60,737 nt of DNA, taken from contig JAFSAT010000037.1 in assembly GCA_017442185.1 (NCBI GenBank), forward strand, positions 1-60,737. Direction: 5' to 3'. The notes beneath the pieces are model-generated. The model had not been told where the DNA came from. It saw nothing but the letters and a program-made list of their open reading frames with translations, and ran no database searches. The position numbers and the translations under genes are program-made. Of the stretch, positions 11,480-19,934 are shown one piece after another; the stretch's first letter is position 1, and each line of letters begins with the position of its first letter. The stretch is from Bacteroidaceae bacterium (GTDB lineage: Bacteria > Bacteroidota > Bacteroidia > Bacteroidales > Bacteroidaceae).

Positions 11480-12493
11480 ATGGAAAATATTATAGCACCG
11501 GTTCCGGTAGAACTATTAAAAGCAGAACTTACCGAGGAAAAACGCCTACGTTTTACACACCGCAGCAACAACGAGATATATGTGCTCACAGCATTCGATT
11601 CGCCCAATGTGATGCGCGAAATAGGGCGTCTGCGCGAGATTGCCTTTCGTGCGGCAGGTGGCGGCAGCGGTAAATCCGTGGATATTGACGAGTTCGATAC
11701 AATGGATAACCCATATAAGCAAATTATTGTATGGAACCCCGAGGCAAATGATATTGTAGGTGGTTATCGCTTTATACACGGACGCGAGGTGCGCTTCGAC
11801 GAAGAGGGAAAGCCAATCTTGGCAACCGCTCATAATATGTTCAAATTCTCGGAGCGCTTTATCAAAGATTATCTTCCGCAAACAGTGGAGTTAGGGCGTT
11901 CCTTTGTTTCGCTCGAATATCAATCAACACGCATGGGCTCAAAGAGTCTCTATGCTCTCGATAATCTATGGGACGGATTAGGTGCTCTTACCGTAGTTAT
12001 TCCCAATGTGAAATATCTTTTCGGCAAGGTCACCATGTATCCCTCATACGATACACATGCACGCGATCTTATTCTATATTTTCTTAAAAAACATTTTGCC
12101 GATCCCGATCATCTGATAGAGCCTATATCTCCTTTGCAGTTTGAAGAGGACGAGGCATCTCTTGCAGCTGTGCTTTGCGGCGACAACTTTAAATCAGACT
12201 ACCGCATACTGAAAAGCGAAGTTCACAAAGTCGGGTTAAGCATACCTCCGTTGGTAAATGCCTATATGGGACTCTCGCCTACAATGAAGATTTTCGGTAC
12301 AGCGGTAAACACCGATTTTGGCAATGTCGAAGAGACAGGAATATTTATAGCCGTTAATGAGATTATAGAAGATAAGTATGTACGATACATAGAGTCGTTT
12401 GCCAAAGAGAATCCATGGGCAATAAAAATAACATCCGGAGCCAACAAAGTATTCTACCATGCAAAGGACGGCAATCAAGAGAATAATGAATAA
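11480..12493 (+). CDS. glsB: GNAT-family N-acyltransferase (GlsB/OlsB-like)
   Basis: This 337-residue protein of the acyl-homoserine-lactone-synthase/OlsB branch of GNAT enzymes has the strand VGGYRFI (about residues 93-99). An ELGRSFVSLEYQ segment follows (about 138-149). The C-terminal segment is longer than in OlsB, as in Bacteroides GlsB. The expected reaction is transfer of a 3-hydroxyacyl chain from acyl-ACP to the amino group of glycine (or ornithine). It is the second gene of a two-gene operon and is followed by a terminator. Confidence is high for the family and moderate for the amino-acid acceptor. Confidence 0.75.
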   Translation: MENIIAPVPVELLKAELTEEKRLRFTHRSNNEIYVLTAFDSPNVMREIGRLREIAFRAAGGGSGKSVDIDEFDTMDNPYKQIIVWNPEANDIVGGYRFIHGREVRFDEEGKPILATAHNMFKFSERFIKDYLPQTVELGRSFVSLEYQSTRMGSKSLYALDNLWDGLGALTVVIPNVKYLFGKVTMYPSYDTHARDLILYFLKKHFADPDHLIEPISPLQFEEDEASLAAVLCGDNFKSDYRILKSEVHKVGLSIPPLVNAYMGLSPTMKIFGTAVNTDFGNVEETGIFIAVNEIIEDKYVRYIESFAKENPWAIKITSGANKVFYHAKDGNQENNE

Positions 12494-12509
12494 ACAAATA
12501 ATAAAGAGT

Positions 12510-12552
12510 AACTCCGGAAACAAAACACTGCTTTCGGAGTTTTCCTTTTTAG
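12510..12552 (+). terminator. terminator after the acyltransferase pair
   Basis: Inverted repeat AACTCCGGAAA (12510-12520) with TTTCGGAGTT (12532-12541) has one bulged G and a loop of about 11 nt. It is followed by TTTCCTTTTT. It separates the acyltransferase pair from dut. Confidence 0.75.
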
Positions 12553-12599
12553 AGGGAGCATTTTATTTATATTGATGGATTTTACAGAGTAAAACAGAA

Positions 12600-13031
12600 A
12601 TGAAAGTAGAGATTATAAATCGTTCAAAACATCCGATGCCCGAGTATGCAACACCGCTGTCGGCCGGAATGGATTTGAGAGCAAACCTCGACGAACCAAT
12701 GGTGTTGGCCCCCATGCAACGAGCTCTTGTTCCCACAGGCCTCTATATGGCCCTGCCGTGTGGTTACGAAGCACAAGTACGTCCGCGCAGCGGACTTGCG
12801 ATAAAAAAAGGAGTAACAGTGCTTAATTCCCCGGGCACAATAGATGCCGATTATCGTGGCGAGGTGTGTGTGATACTCATAAACCTCTCCGACACTCCTT
12901 TCACAATCACCGACGGCGAGCGCATCGCACAGATGGTGATAGCACGTCACGAAACAGTGGAGTGGCAGTCGGTGGATTCGCTTAGCGATACGGAGCGCGG
13001 CGAGGGTGGCTTTGGACATACAGGAGTGTGA
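12600..13031 (+). CDS. dut: deoxyuridine 5'-triphosphate nucleotidohydrolase (dUTPase)
   Basis: This 143-residue trimeric dUTPase has all five family motifs in order: [31 protein letters not shown] and the C-terminal GEGGFGHTG. The catalytic Asp of motif 3 (TIDADYRGE) is present. It hydrolyses dUTP to dUMP, keeping uracil out of DNA and feeding dTMP synthesis. It opens an operon of envelope genes: its stop at 13029-13031 lies directly before, or overlaps, the start of the TPR gene. Confidence 0.97.
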   Translation: MKVEIINRSKHPMPEYATPLSAGMDLRANLDEPMVLAPMQRALVPTGLYMALPCGYEAQVRPRSGLAIKKGVTVLNSPGTIDADYRGEVCVILINLSDTPFTITDGERIAQMVIARHETVEWQSVDSLSDTERGEGGFGHTGV

Positions 13032-13033
13032 TT

Positions 13034-14797
13034 ATGTTGAGAAACTGTCTCATATTATTTTTCACGATGCTCACGGTGCAGCTCCCCTTGGCTGCACAAG
13101 AGACAGTACAACACTCCGCTACGACGATTGCCGCTGTTGACAGCGCCGCAAGCAGACGGGCATTTGACTATTTCTATTTACAGGCACTCTCTATGAAAGA
13201 GCAAGAGCGCTACGATGAGGCCTACGACCTGTTTGAGCACTGCCTTTCACTATCTCCCGAATCTCCCGCCATATATTATGAGCTATATTGGATGTACGCA
13301 TATCTTGGTCGTCAAAAAGAGGCTGTCGACATGATACAGCGTGCGGTAGAGGGCGACCCCGAAAATTATTGGTACAGTAAAGTTCTTGCATCGGCCTATG
13401 AAGAAGAGGGCATGCGCGACAAAGCCATACTTCTTTACGAAAAAATGTGCCGGCAATTCTCCTCACGCATCGAACTTTATTACTATCTATCCGCAATGTA
13501 TGCCGAGGATGCACAGTATGATAAAGCCATAGAAGCTCTTAACAACATAGAGCGCATCGAAGGAAGAAGCGAACAGGTTACGTTGCAAAAATATCGCATA
13601 TATATGCTCATGCAGCAGAAAGAACTTGCTGTCAGCGAACTTAAAGCCTTGGTCGACGAGTATCCCGATGACATGCGTATGAAAGTATTTCTCGGAGATA
13701 CCTATTTGCGTTTCGGAGATTCCGAAAAAGCCTTGACCATATACCGCGAAGTACTCGATTACGACTCCGATAATGCCTACGCACAAATATCCCTTGCCGA
13801 GTATTATCGCGAGCAGGGAAACGACAGCCTTTTTACATTCAATATGGAGCGTTTGCTGACAAACGAAAAATTTGCAGGCGAGGAGCGTGCCGCCACCATT
13901 GTAAAATATGTAGGATACAAGGAACGTACCGACACCTCCGGCTATAATCTCTCCCTCTTTGCACGTCTCATGGAGCTGCCCTTTGCGCAGGCAGAAACAG
14001 CCGAAATCTATGCCAACTACCTGCTGATGAAAGAGGTTGGCGAAGACAGTGTGGCACCGGTGCTCAAGCGCCTGCTCCATTACGAACCCGAGAACAGCTT
14101 CGCGCAACTGCAACTATTGAATTATGCCATAAAGCGTAACGACTATGCCGAGGTGGTTATGCGGTGCGACACAGCCATACTGTATAACCCCGAGATACTC
14201 GAACTTTACTACTACCGCGGTGTCTCATACTATCACATGAAACGCCCGCACGATGCCATCTCTTCATTTGAGAAAGGCCTGCAGATGCGTACAGATGAGC
14301 ATGAACCGGAAATGCTATCGGAAATCTTCGGTATTGTGGGCGACACATATCACGAAATAGGTAACATGCAAGCCTGTATGGAAGCCTATGACACGGCGTT
14401 GGTCTACAACAACAACAATATGTCGGTGCTCAACAATTATGCCTACTATCTTTCCGTAGAAGGAATATCGTTAGAACGTGCCGAGGAGATGAGCCTTCGC
14501 ACAATTAAAGCCGAACCCGAGAATACAGTATATATCGACACATACATGTGGATTCTCTTTAAGCTCGGACGCTACGACGAAGCACGAGCGTATGCCGAAA
14601 AACTTGTCACACTCGAAAAAGAGGAGATAGGCTCGGTGGAACTTCATCATTGCGGTGATATATATGCCCGATGCGGAGACATGGAGGCAGCTTTGGACTT
14701 TTGGAAACGAGCACAGGAGAAAGGCGACACCTCAAAGATTTTGAAGAAAAAAATTAAAAAGCGCAAATATATTTCCGATGAGAAAAACAAAAGGTAA
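13034..14797 (+). CDS. exported tetratricopeptide-repeat protein
   Basis: A predicted protein of 587 residues has an N-terminal signal peptide (LRNCLILFFTMLTVQLPLAAQ). Many TPR-like helical pairs follow, for example EERYDEAYDLFEHCLSLSP, and KPHDAISSFEKGLQM-like units near the C-terminal half. TPR arrays are protein-interaction scaffolds. An alternative GTG start at 13028 would overlap the dut stop, but ATG 13034 gives a cleaner signal peptide. Its place between dut and a LolB-like lipoprotein is a common Bacteroidota order and suggests an outer-membrane or periplasmic assembly role. No more specific function can be read. The lysine-rich C-terminus overlaps the next gene by 20 nt. Confidence 0.85.
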   Translation: MLRNCLILFFTMLTVQLPLAAQETVQHSATTIAAVDSAASRRAFDYFYLQALSMKEQERYDEAYDLFEHCLSLSPESPAIYYELYWMYAYLGRQKEAVDMIQRAVEGDPENYWYSKVLASAYEEEGMRDKAILLYEKMCRQFSSRIELYYYLSAMYAEDAQYDKAIEALNNIERIEGRSEQVTLQKYRIYMLMQQKELAVSELKALVDEYPDDMRMKVFLGDTYLRFGDSEKALTIYREVLDYDSDNAYAQISLAEYYREQGNDSLFTFNMERLLTNEKFAGEERAATIVKYVGYKERTDTSGYNLSLFARLMELPFAQAETAEIYANYLLMKEVGEDSVAPVLKRLLHYEPENSFAQLQLLNYAIKRNDYAEVVMRCDTAILYNPEILELYYYRGVSYYHMKRPHDAISSFEKGLQMRTDEHEPEMLSEIFGIVGDTYHEIGNMQACMEAYDTALVYNNNNMSVLNNYAYYLSVEGISLERAEEMSLRTIKAEPENTVYIDTYMWILFKLGRYDEARAYAEKLVTLEKEEIGSVELHHCGDIYARCGDMEAALDFWKRAQEKGDTSKILKKKIKKRKYISDEKNKR

Positions 14798-15599
14798 AAA
14801 ATATACTCTGTTATTCATTTTTGCGGCATTGATACTGGTTGGTTGCCGTTCTACAAAAAAAGAGCCTTCGATAAATGTGCCCGGTATTACGTTGCATCAG
14901 ATACAGCAGATGCAGGCGCTGAAGCCGGCAGCAGAGAGCTTCTCGGCCAAGGTAAGAATCTCGGCAGATATAAGCGGCAAGACACTCTCTTCCGCCGGAA
15001 CTTTGGGTGTTGAGCAGGGCAAAGGAATACAATTGGGGGTAACGGTGATGGGGCTTTTCGAGGTTGCATGCTTCGAGATAAATCCCTCTTACATCCGGTT
15101 AGTGAACAAAGCCGGAAAAGAGTATGTTTCTCTAAATTATTCCGAAGTGGATTTTTTTGAGCGCACAGGCTTGAACTACAATATTCTTCAATCCCTGTTC
15201 CTTAACAAACCATTTTTACCCGATGGAGGTGATTTTGCACAAAATTTAGAAAGCATGAATATGAGTATGGAACATGAAAAAATACTCACGATGGCAACCC
15301 CGAAAAAGAAGTTCATGCAATATCTGTTCAGCTTCGATGTCTCTTCGGGCAATCTTGTACGTACAAAGGTTATATATAACGACACAGTATATGTTGAGTG
15401 TAACTACTCCGATTTTACAGCCACAGATTCCGGAGATATGCCCGAAAGTATAAATATTACCGTTGAAGGTCTTGATAAGCCATTGTCGCTCGGTCTTAAA
15501 CTGAGCAATATTAAGCAAAACGGATATGTGTATAAAGAGAGTAACGTGAGCACATATACAAAACTGAACATAAGAAACATACAAGATATTCTGAAATAG
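14778..15599 (+). CDS. DUF4292 lipoprotein (LolA/LolB-like fold)
   Basis: This 273-residue lipoprotein has a lysine-rich N-terminus and the lipobox LVGC, with Cys at about residue 22. The mature part resembles DUF4292 proteins of Bacteroidota, which are related to the LolA/LolB half-barrel that carries lipoproteins to the outer membrane. The match rests on the SAKVRISADISGKTLSS start and the later VECNYSDF and PESINI strands. It overlaps the TPR gene by 20 nt, implying translational coupling. LolB is otherwise hard to find in Bacteroidota, so this family is a plausible substitute, but that is inference. Confidence 0.75.
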   Translation: MRKTKGKKYTLLFIFAALILVGCRSTKKEPSINVPGITLHQIQQMQALKPAAESFSAKVRISADISGKTLSSAGTLGVEQGKGIQLGVTVMGLFEVACFEINPSYIRLVNKAGKEYVSLNYSEVDFFERTGLNYNILQSLFLNKPFLPDGGDFAQNLESMNMSMEHEKILTMATPKKKFMQYLFSFDVSSGNLVRTKVIYNDTVYVECNYSDFTATDSGDMPESINITVEGLDKPLSLGLKLSNIKQNGYVYKESNVSTYTKLNIRNIQDILK

Positions 15600-15613
15600 G
15601 AATAATATCACAC

Positions 15614-16549
15614 ATGGACACGACAAATAAGTTTAAGGGAGTATTATATGCAGTGACAGCTGCCGCTACTTATGGCATGATTCCACTGTTTGCCTTGCCG
15701 CTCTATGGCGATGGCCTTAATCCCGATTCTGTGCTCTTCTTTCGTTATCTTTTTGCCATACTGATATTGGCTGCAATGATAAAACTGCGCGGACGCAGCT
15801 TTGCCCTTAAACGTAAAGAGATATTACCTCTTATGGCAATGGGTGCAATAATGTCACTCTCATCACTCACGCTGTTTGGCAGCTATCAATATATGGACGG
15901 TGGCATTGCCTCTACAATACTTTTTGTATATCCCATAATGGTTGCTGTTATAATGGCCGTTTTTTTTAAAGAGAAGATAACGCTTGTGACGGCACTCTGC
16001 ATTATGTTGGCATTGGGTGGCATTTTGTTGTTATATCGCGGCGAGGAGGGTGCCGAACTAAGTACCACCGGAACTGTGCTGGTGATGTTGTCTGCACTCT
16101 TTTATGCAATATATATTGTGTGTGTAAACCGTTCGGTGCTCAAAAAAATACCCACAGTGAAACTGACTTTCTACATGCTGCTTTTCGGTATTACACTATT
16201 TGTGTATCGTGTGGATTTTGGCTGTTCGGCAATAGTTCCCACCAAATGGTTCTTATGGGGAAATCTTTTTGCTCTGGCACTTTTCCCCACTGCAATATCT
16301 TTTATTTGCACCACCAAGGCTGTGCAATATATAGGCTCAACCCCCACCTCCATATTCGGAGCGCTCGAACCTGTGACGGCAATAATAATAGGTGTTACAG
16401 TCTTTAGCGAGCAGATGACACTGCGCATTGCACTTGGTCTTGCCATGATAATACTTGCCGTTACGTTGGTTGTGGCCGGAAACAGCATAAACGAATATCT
16501 GGTACGCTTCAAAAAGATGTTCCCTAAGATAAAAAGGAGGTCGAGATGA
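15614..16549 (+). CDS. EamA-type (DMT) inner-membrane permease
   Basis: This 311-residue hydrophobic protein has about ten transmembrane segments in two EamA repeats (about residues 8-140 and 153-290). Typical features are GMIPLFALPLY in helix 1, the GSYQYMDGGIASTILFVYP pattern in the first repeat and TPTSIFGALEPVTAIIIG in the second. Members export or import small metabolites such as amino acids. The substrate cannot be read. It sits between the DUF4292 and EnvC-like genes, and its stop overlaps the EnvC start (ATGA at 16546-16549). Confidence 0.88.
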   Translation: MDTTNKFKGVLYAVTAAATYGMIPLFALPLYGDGLNPDSVLFFRYLFAILILAAMIKLRGRSFALKRKEILPLMAMGAIMSLSSLTLFGSYQYMDGGIASTILFVYPIMVAVIMAVFFKEKITLVTALCIMLALGGILLLYRGEEGAELSTTGTVLVMLSALFYAIYIVCVNRSVLKKIPTVKLTFYMLLFGITLFVYRVDFGCSAIVPTKWFLWGNLFALALFPTAISFICTTKAVQYIGSTPTSIFGALEPVTAIIIGVTVFSEQMTLRIALGLAMIILAVTLVVAGNSINEYLVRFKKMFPKIKRRSR

Positions 16550-17832
16550 ATAGAAACACCATGGCCATACGGTTGCTGCTGCTGATTATGATGCTTCTTT
16601 TCCCACTCTCTTATGCTGCGGCACAGACGAGTGTCAAGGAGATGAGGAAACGCGCTGCACTTCTTCAGAAGCAGATTGACGAAAAGAGTACCATTCTGCT
16701 ATCGTCAGAAAAGGATGTCAAAAGTAAGCTCAAGAACATAAATCTGTTGACGGCAAAGATAAATGAGCGTAAAGAACTTATAAAAATCTTAAAAAGCGAG
16801 ATTCTCATGCTCGACGACACTATTGCCGATATTTCCCGTCAAGTCTCCGGCTACGAAAAAGATGTTGCCGAAGCTAAAGAACATTATGCTGAGGCGTTAC
16901 GTTCGACCCGGCGATACGGCTCTTTTCGCAACAAACTGCTATTCATTGTATCGGCCGAAGACTTTAATACAATGGTCAGACGATACCGCTATGCTCGTCA
17001 ATACATGAATGCGCACCGTTCACTTGCAGATGAATTGAAAGAGAAGATAGCATTGCTCGATGTTAAGCGCAGCGCTCTCGACTCTGTGCGCAGTTTAAAA
17101 TCTATATCCCTGCAAGAGCAAAATAAGCATCGTGACGAGATGTTGGCTCTCGAAAAACAGCAACGTGGTATAGTGGCAGATTTGCAAAAAGAGAATCGTA
17201 AAGTAAAAAAAGAACTTGAGCGTGAACAGAAGCGCCTCGACAAACTGAACTCTGAGATTAACAATCTTATAGCCAAAGAGATTGAAAAGCAGCAAAAGGC
17301 TCGTGAAAAGGCTATGGCTCGCAAGCAAGAGGAGCGCCGGCCTAAGCAGTCACAAAAAGAGGCTTCTTCGGCATCCAAGGGTAAAAATATGCGCAGCGAT
17401 GCAGGTGTAGGCAAATTGAGCAAATCTTTTCTTAAAAGCAAAGGTCTGTTGCCTGTGCCCATTACAGGTACCTATCACGCAGTAAATGAGTACGGGCGTC
17501 GGAAAGGTATTCTTGGAAAAGGAAATGTGATGCTCGACAAAAAGGGTATATCCTTTCATGGAACAGCCGGGGCCAAGGCTCGCTGTGTTTACGATGGAAC
17601 AGTGACATCTACCATTATAAGAGGCGACTATGCCTTTGTGCTTGTAAGTCATGGCGACTATTCCACCGCATACATCGGGCTTGAGAGTATAAGCGTGAAA
17701 CCGGGCGACAAGTTGAAAGCCGGTACCATAATGGGCAGCGTCGCACGCGATACCGACGGAAAGCCTGTCTTGTTGTTTCAGTTGTGGAAAGGCAAGGTCG
17801 CCATAAATCCCTCGGGGTGGATAAAAATGTAA
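16546..17832 (+). CDS. EnvC-like coiled-coil LytM (M23) factor, probably catalytically inactive
   Basis: This 428-residue exported protein has a signal peptide (to about residue 26) and long coiled coils (about 28-255) rich in K, E and R. A basic linker leads to a C-terminal LytM/M23-like domain (about 310-428). EnvC-type proteins activate cell-wall amidases during division. In the LytM domain the usual metal-binding His/Asp of the first motif is replaced (GISFHGTAGAKARC). The HxH motif, normally LHFEIRKG, reads LLFQLWKG. It therefore lacks zinc ligands, like E. coli EnvC, and probably acts as an activator rather than a hydrolase. It is translationally coupled to the permease gene. Confidence 0.85.
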   Translation: MNRNTMAIRLLLLIMMLLFPLSYAAAQTSVKEMRKRAALLQKQIDEKSTILLSSEKDVKSKLKNINLLTAKINERKELIKILKSEILMLDDTIADISRQVSGYEKDVAEAKEHYAEALRSTRRYGSFRNKLLFIVSAEDFNTMVRRYRYARQYMNAHRSLADELKEKIALLDVKRSALDSVRSLKSISLQEQNKHRDEMLALEKQQRGIVADLQKENRKVKKELEREQKRLDKLNSEINNLIAKEIEKQQKAREKAMARKQEERRPKQSQKEASSASKGKNMRSDAGVGKLSKSFLKSKGLLPVPITGTYHAVNEYGRRKGILGKGNVMLDKKGISFHGTAGAKARCVYDGTVTSTIIRGDYAFVLVSHGDYSTAYIGLESISVKPGDKLKAGTIMGSVARDTDGKPVLLFQLWKGKVAINPSGWIKM

Positions 17833-18564
17833 CTATTGCTTCGAGGTTATTCTTGCCAGATAGTCGTAGTGCTCACCATCCATGCACTTTTCGCATAATA
17901 AGCCGGCTTCGTTGGCATAGAATGAGAGTGTATCAAAGTCGATATACAGCCAGTCGAAACATTCTCCTTTAATACCCTTATAGCGCATCTCATAATCTAC
18001 CTCGCCATAGTAGCCGGCAGCAAGGTCAACGGTGAATGAACCATCCTCTTCCTCAAAGAGGTAGCGTAAATCCGAAGAGTCTAACAGCAATTGTCCGTTT
18101 GGTGCAAGCAGGCGTTTTACGCTGCGAAAAAACATTGGTAAACGCTCAATCTTGCCAACTATGCCTATTCCGTTCATTGCCATTATGATGGTATCGAACT
18201 TCTCGCAGAAAGTCTCGTCAAAGAAATTTATGAGACGGGCATCAATTCCACGCTCTTTCATCACCTGCACAGAGGGTTCCGAAATATCAATTGCAACTGT
18301 TTGCAGCCCGCGCTTCATAAGTTCCAGCGTGTGGCAGCCTGCACCGGCTCCAACGTCAAGCACGCGACCTCTTGCAAGGCGCAGCATCTCTATCTCCAAT
18401 GGCGGCATATCGTCGAGTGTGCGGAATAGGGTAGAGACGGGTATCTCATCTTCGTAGAACATTGATGATAATACTCGTAATTTTGCAGCCTTTCCCGTGG
18501 CGTGATAATCGGCTATAGCTCTCCCCATAGGGTCTTTCTTGGGATTCGATGTGCTATTGTTCAT
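17833..18564 (-). CDS. class I SAM-dependent methyltransferase
   Basis: This 243-residue protein has a Rossmann-type methyltransferase core: motif I VLDVGAGAGCHTLELMKRG, the acidic strand TVAIDIS, and the FDTIIMAMNGIG motif. The first about 50 residues form an unrecognised N-terminal helix region. The acceptor cannot be predicted. Its stop directly abuts the EnvC-like stop on the other strand (17832/17833), so the convergent genes have no terminator between them. No clear promoter was seen upstream. Repeat copy A lies between this gene and the glycosyltransferase. Confidence 0.85.
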   Translation of the reverse strand: MNNSTSNPKKDPMGRAIADYHATGKAAKLRVLSSMFYEDEIPVSTLFRTLDDMPPLEIEMLRLARGRVLDVGAGAGCHTLELMKRGLQTVAIDISEPSVQVMKERGIDARLINFFDETFCEKFDTIIMAMNGIGIVGKIERLPMFFRSVKRLLAPNGQLLLDSSDLRYLFEEEDGSFTVDLAAGYYGEVDYEMRYKGIKGECFDWLYIDFDTLSFYANEAGLLCEKCMDGEHYDYLARITSKQ

Positions 18565-18698
18565 CGTTTGTTTTTGTTGAGAGGGATTCTTAATTTAGAA
18601 GACCGATTGCCCGGCTTCTTTAATTTGTATCAGAATTATTCCTGTTGAGCTGTTTACTGCTTAAATTGTTAGAGTAAACGGTCAGTCTGAGATTTTCT
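18565..18698. other. non-coding part of the 18565-18878 gap
   Basis: The gap between the methyltransferase and the glycosyltransferase is 314 nt. Its right part is repeat copy A. The left part has only a short inverted repeat (GTTTACT at about 18651 with AGTAAAC at about 18673). I saw no clear promoter and no plausible gene. Confidence 0.5.
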
Positions 18699-18893
18699 AA
18701 GAAGCAGTTTAACTTCATCTCCTTGTGATTTTTATAGCTCTTTTTATATATAATGTATTTTATTTTTTATGGGTACGTGTGGGCTATGTAACCTTTTGTA
18801 AGGGAAAATCAGTCAAAAAAGAGAATAAAAAGGCAAGTAAAATTCGCTTATGATATAAACATAATGTTTGATAGAAATTTAAACAGCTTCTAA
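18699..18893 (+). repeat. palindromic intergenic repeat, copy A (subfamily 2)
   Basis: About 195 bp bounded by AAGAAGCAGTTTAA on the left and AAATTTAAACAGCTTCTAA on the right, which are imperfect inverted repeats of each other. Inside it shares with copy C the blocks CTTGTGATTTTTAT, GCTATGTAACC, AAAAAAGAG and AAACATAATGTTTGA. The right end runs into the glycosyltransferase gene and encodes its last residues and stop. Confidence 0.8.
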
Positions 18894-19934
18894 TATCTTT
18901 TTTACAATTTTTTCGGGAGGAATGTTTAAGCATCGGTAGTCATTCGTGCGACAAGGCTTGTTGCCAAAAACAGAGCAGGGCCGGCACTTTAATGGAAGTT
19001 CTATGCAATCTTCCATTTTCTGTCTCCAACCCAAAAAACCTGCGAGAGGCGAGGTTGCCCCCCATATTGACAATACTCTGGTGTTGACTAATGAGGCCAA
19101 ATGCATGTTTGCCGAGTCCATGCTTATCATAAGATTCAGGTTGCTTATAAGGCGTAACTCGCCATTGAAATTGCTTTTCCCGACAAATGATATTACATTG
19201 TTAAAATCGCGGCACCATTTTTCCACTATCTCCTCTTCTGCTTTGCCATTCCCGAAGCATATTATTTTTATGTCTCTCTCCTGCGACAGACGTTCGATGA
19301 CGCAACGCATAAGTTCCACAGGGTATATCTTGCCCTTGTGTTTTGCAAACGGGGCTATTCCCACCCATCTGTCGTTGCCCTTCGGGGGCAGGTAGCTCGC
19401 AAGGTCGTCGATGTTGCCTTTTTTCTCTCCGAACAGCGACACAAAATCCGATTCAACTTGTAACCCCAAGCGGGAAAATACATCGCGATAGCGTTCAAAT
19501 GTGCTTTTCAATTGCTTTCCATCTATGCTGCCATTCTTTACAAGTCGACGCTTTTCGGCACGTCCTTTCTCGATGTGTGCTGTGGTGGTATTACTAAAAA
19601 GGGTAAAGAACAGGCGCAATATCTTGGTTCGCAGAACATTGTGCAGGTCGGCAAAGGCGTCGGGTGCATATTCGGCTTTAAGTTCTTTGTATAGTCTGTA
19701 AAGTCCGCGCAAACCTTTGTAATGGTTGGGGTCTGCTTCTCTGAACTCTAAATTCTTGGGACAGTTGATGAAAAACTGTTTGAATCTTGGACGACTTACA
19801 AAAACGAAACGGTGATTGGGGTACTTCTCGGCAAGAGGATATAACACCGGCAGCGTCATGGCTATGTCTCCCACCGCCGAGAAGCGTGTCATAAGCACCG
19901 TCTGTGGCCTTTTTTTACTTTTTTCCTGCACCAT
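18879..19934 (-). CDS. glycosyltransferase family 9 (heptosyltransferase-like)
   Basis: This 351-residue protein of the ADP-heptose:LPS heptosyltransferase family has the N-terminal MTRFSAVGDIAMTLPVLYPL, typical of GT9 acceptor domains. The nucleotide-sugar half has VGIAPFAKHKGKIYP and the SMDSANMHLASLV motif. It probably transfers a sugar to lipopolysaccharide core or another surface glycan at the inner face of the inner membrane. The start overlaps DUF4254 by 20 nt, and an internal Met (residue 15) is an alternative start. The last codons (LEAV-stop) lie inside the terminal repeat of element copy A, suggesting the original C-terminus was altered by insertion. Confidence 0.9.
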   Translation of the reverse strand: MVQEKSKKRPQTVLMTRFSAVGDIAMTLPVLYPLAEKYPNHRFVFVSRPRFKQFFINCPKNLEFREADPNHYKGLRGLYRLYKELKAEYAPDAFADLHNVLRTKILRLFFTLFSNTTTAHIEKGRAEKRRLVKNGSIDGKQLKSTFERYRDVFSRLGLQVESDFVSLFGEKKGNIDDLASYLPPKGNDRWVGIAPFAKHKGKIYPVELMRCVIERLSQERDIKIICFGNGKAEEEIVEKWCRDFNNVISFVGKSNFNGELRLISNLNLMISMDSANMHLASLVNTRVLSIWGATSPLAGFLGWRQKMEDCIELPLKCRPCSVFGNKPCRTNDYRCLNIPPEKIVKKILEAV

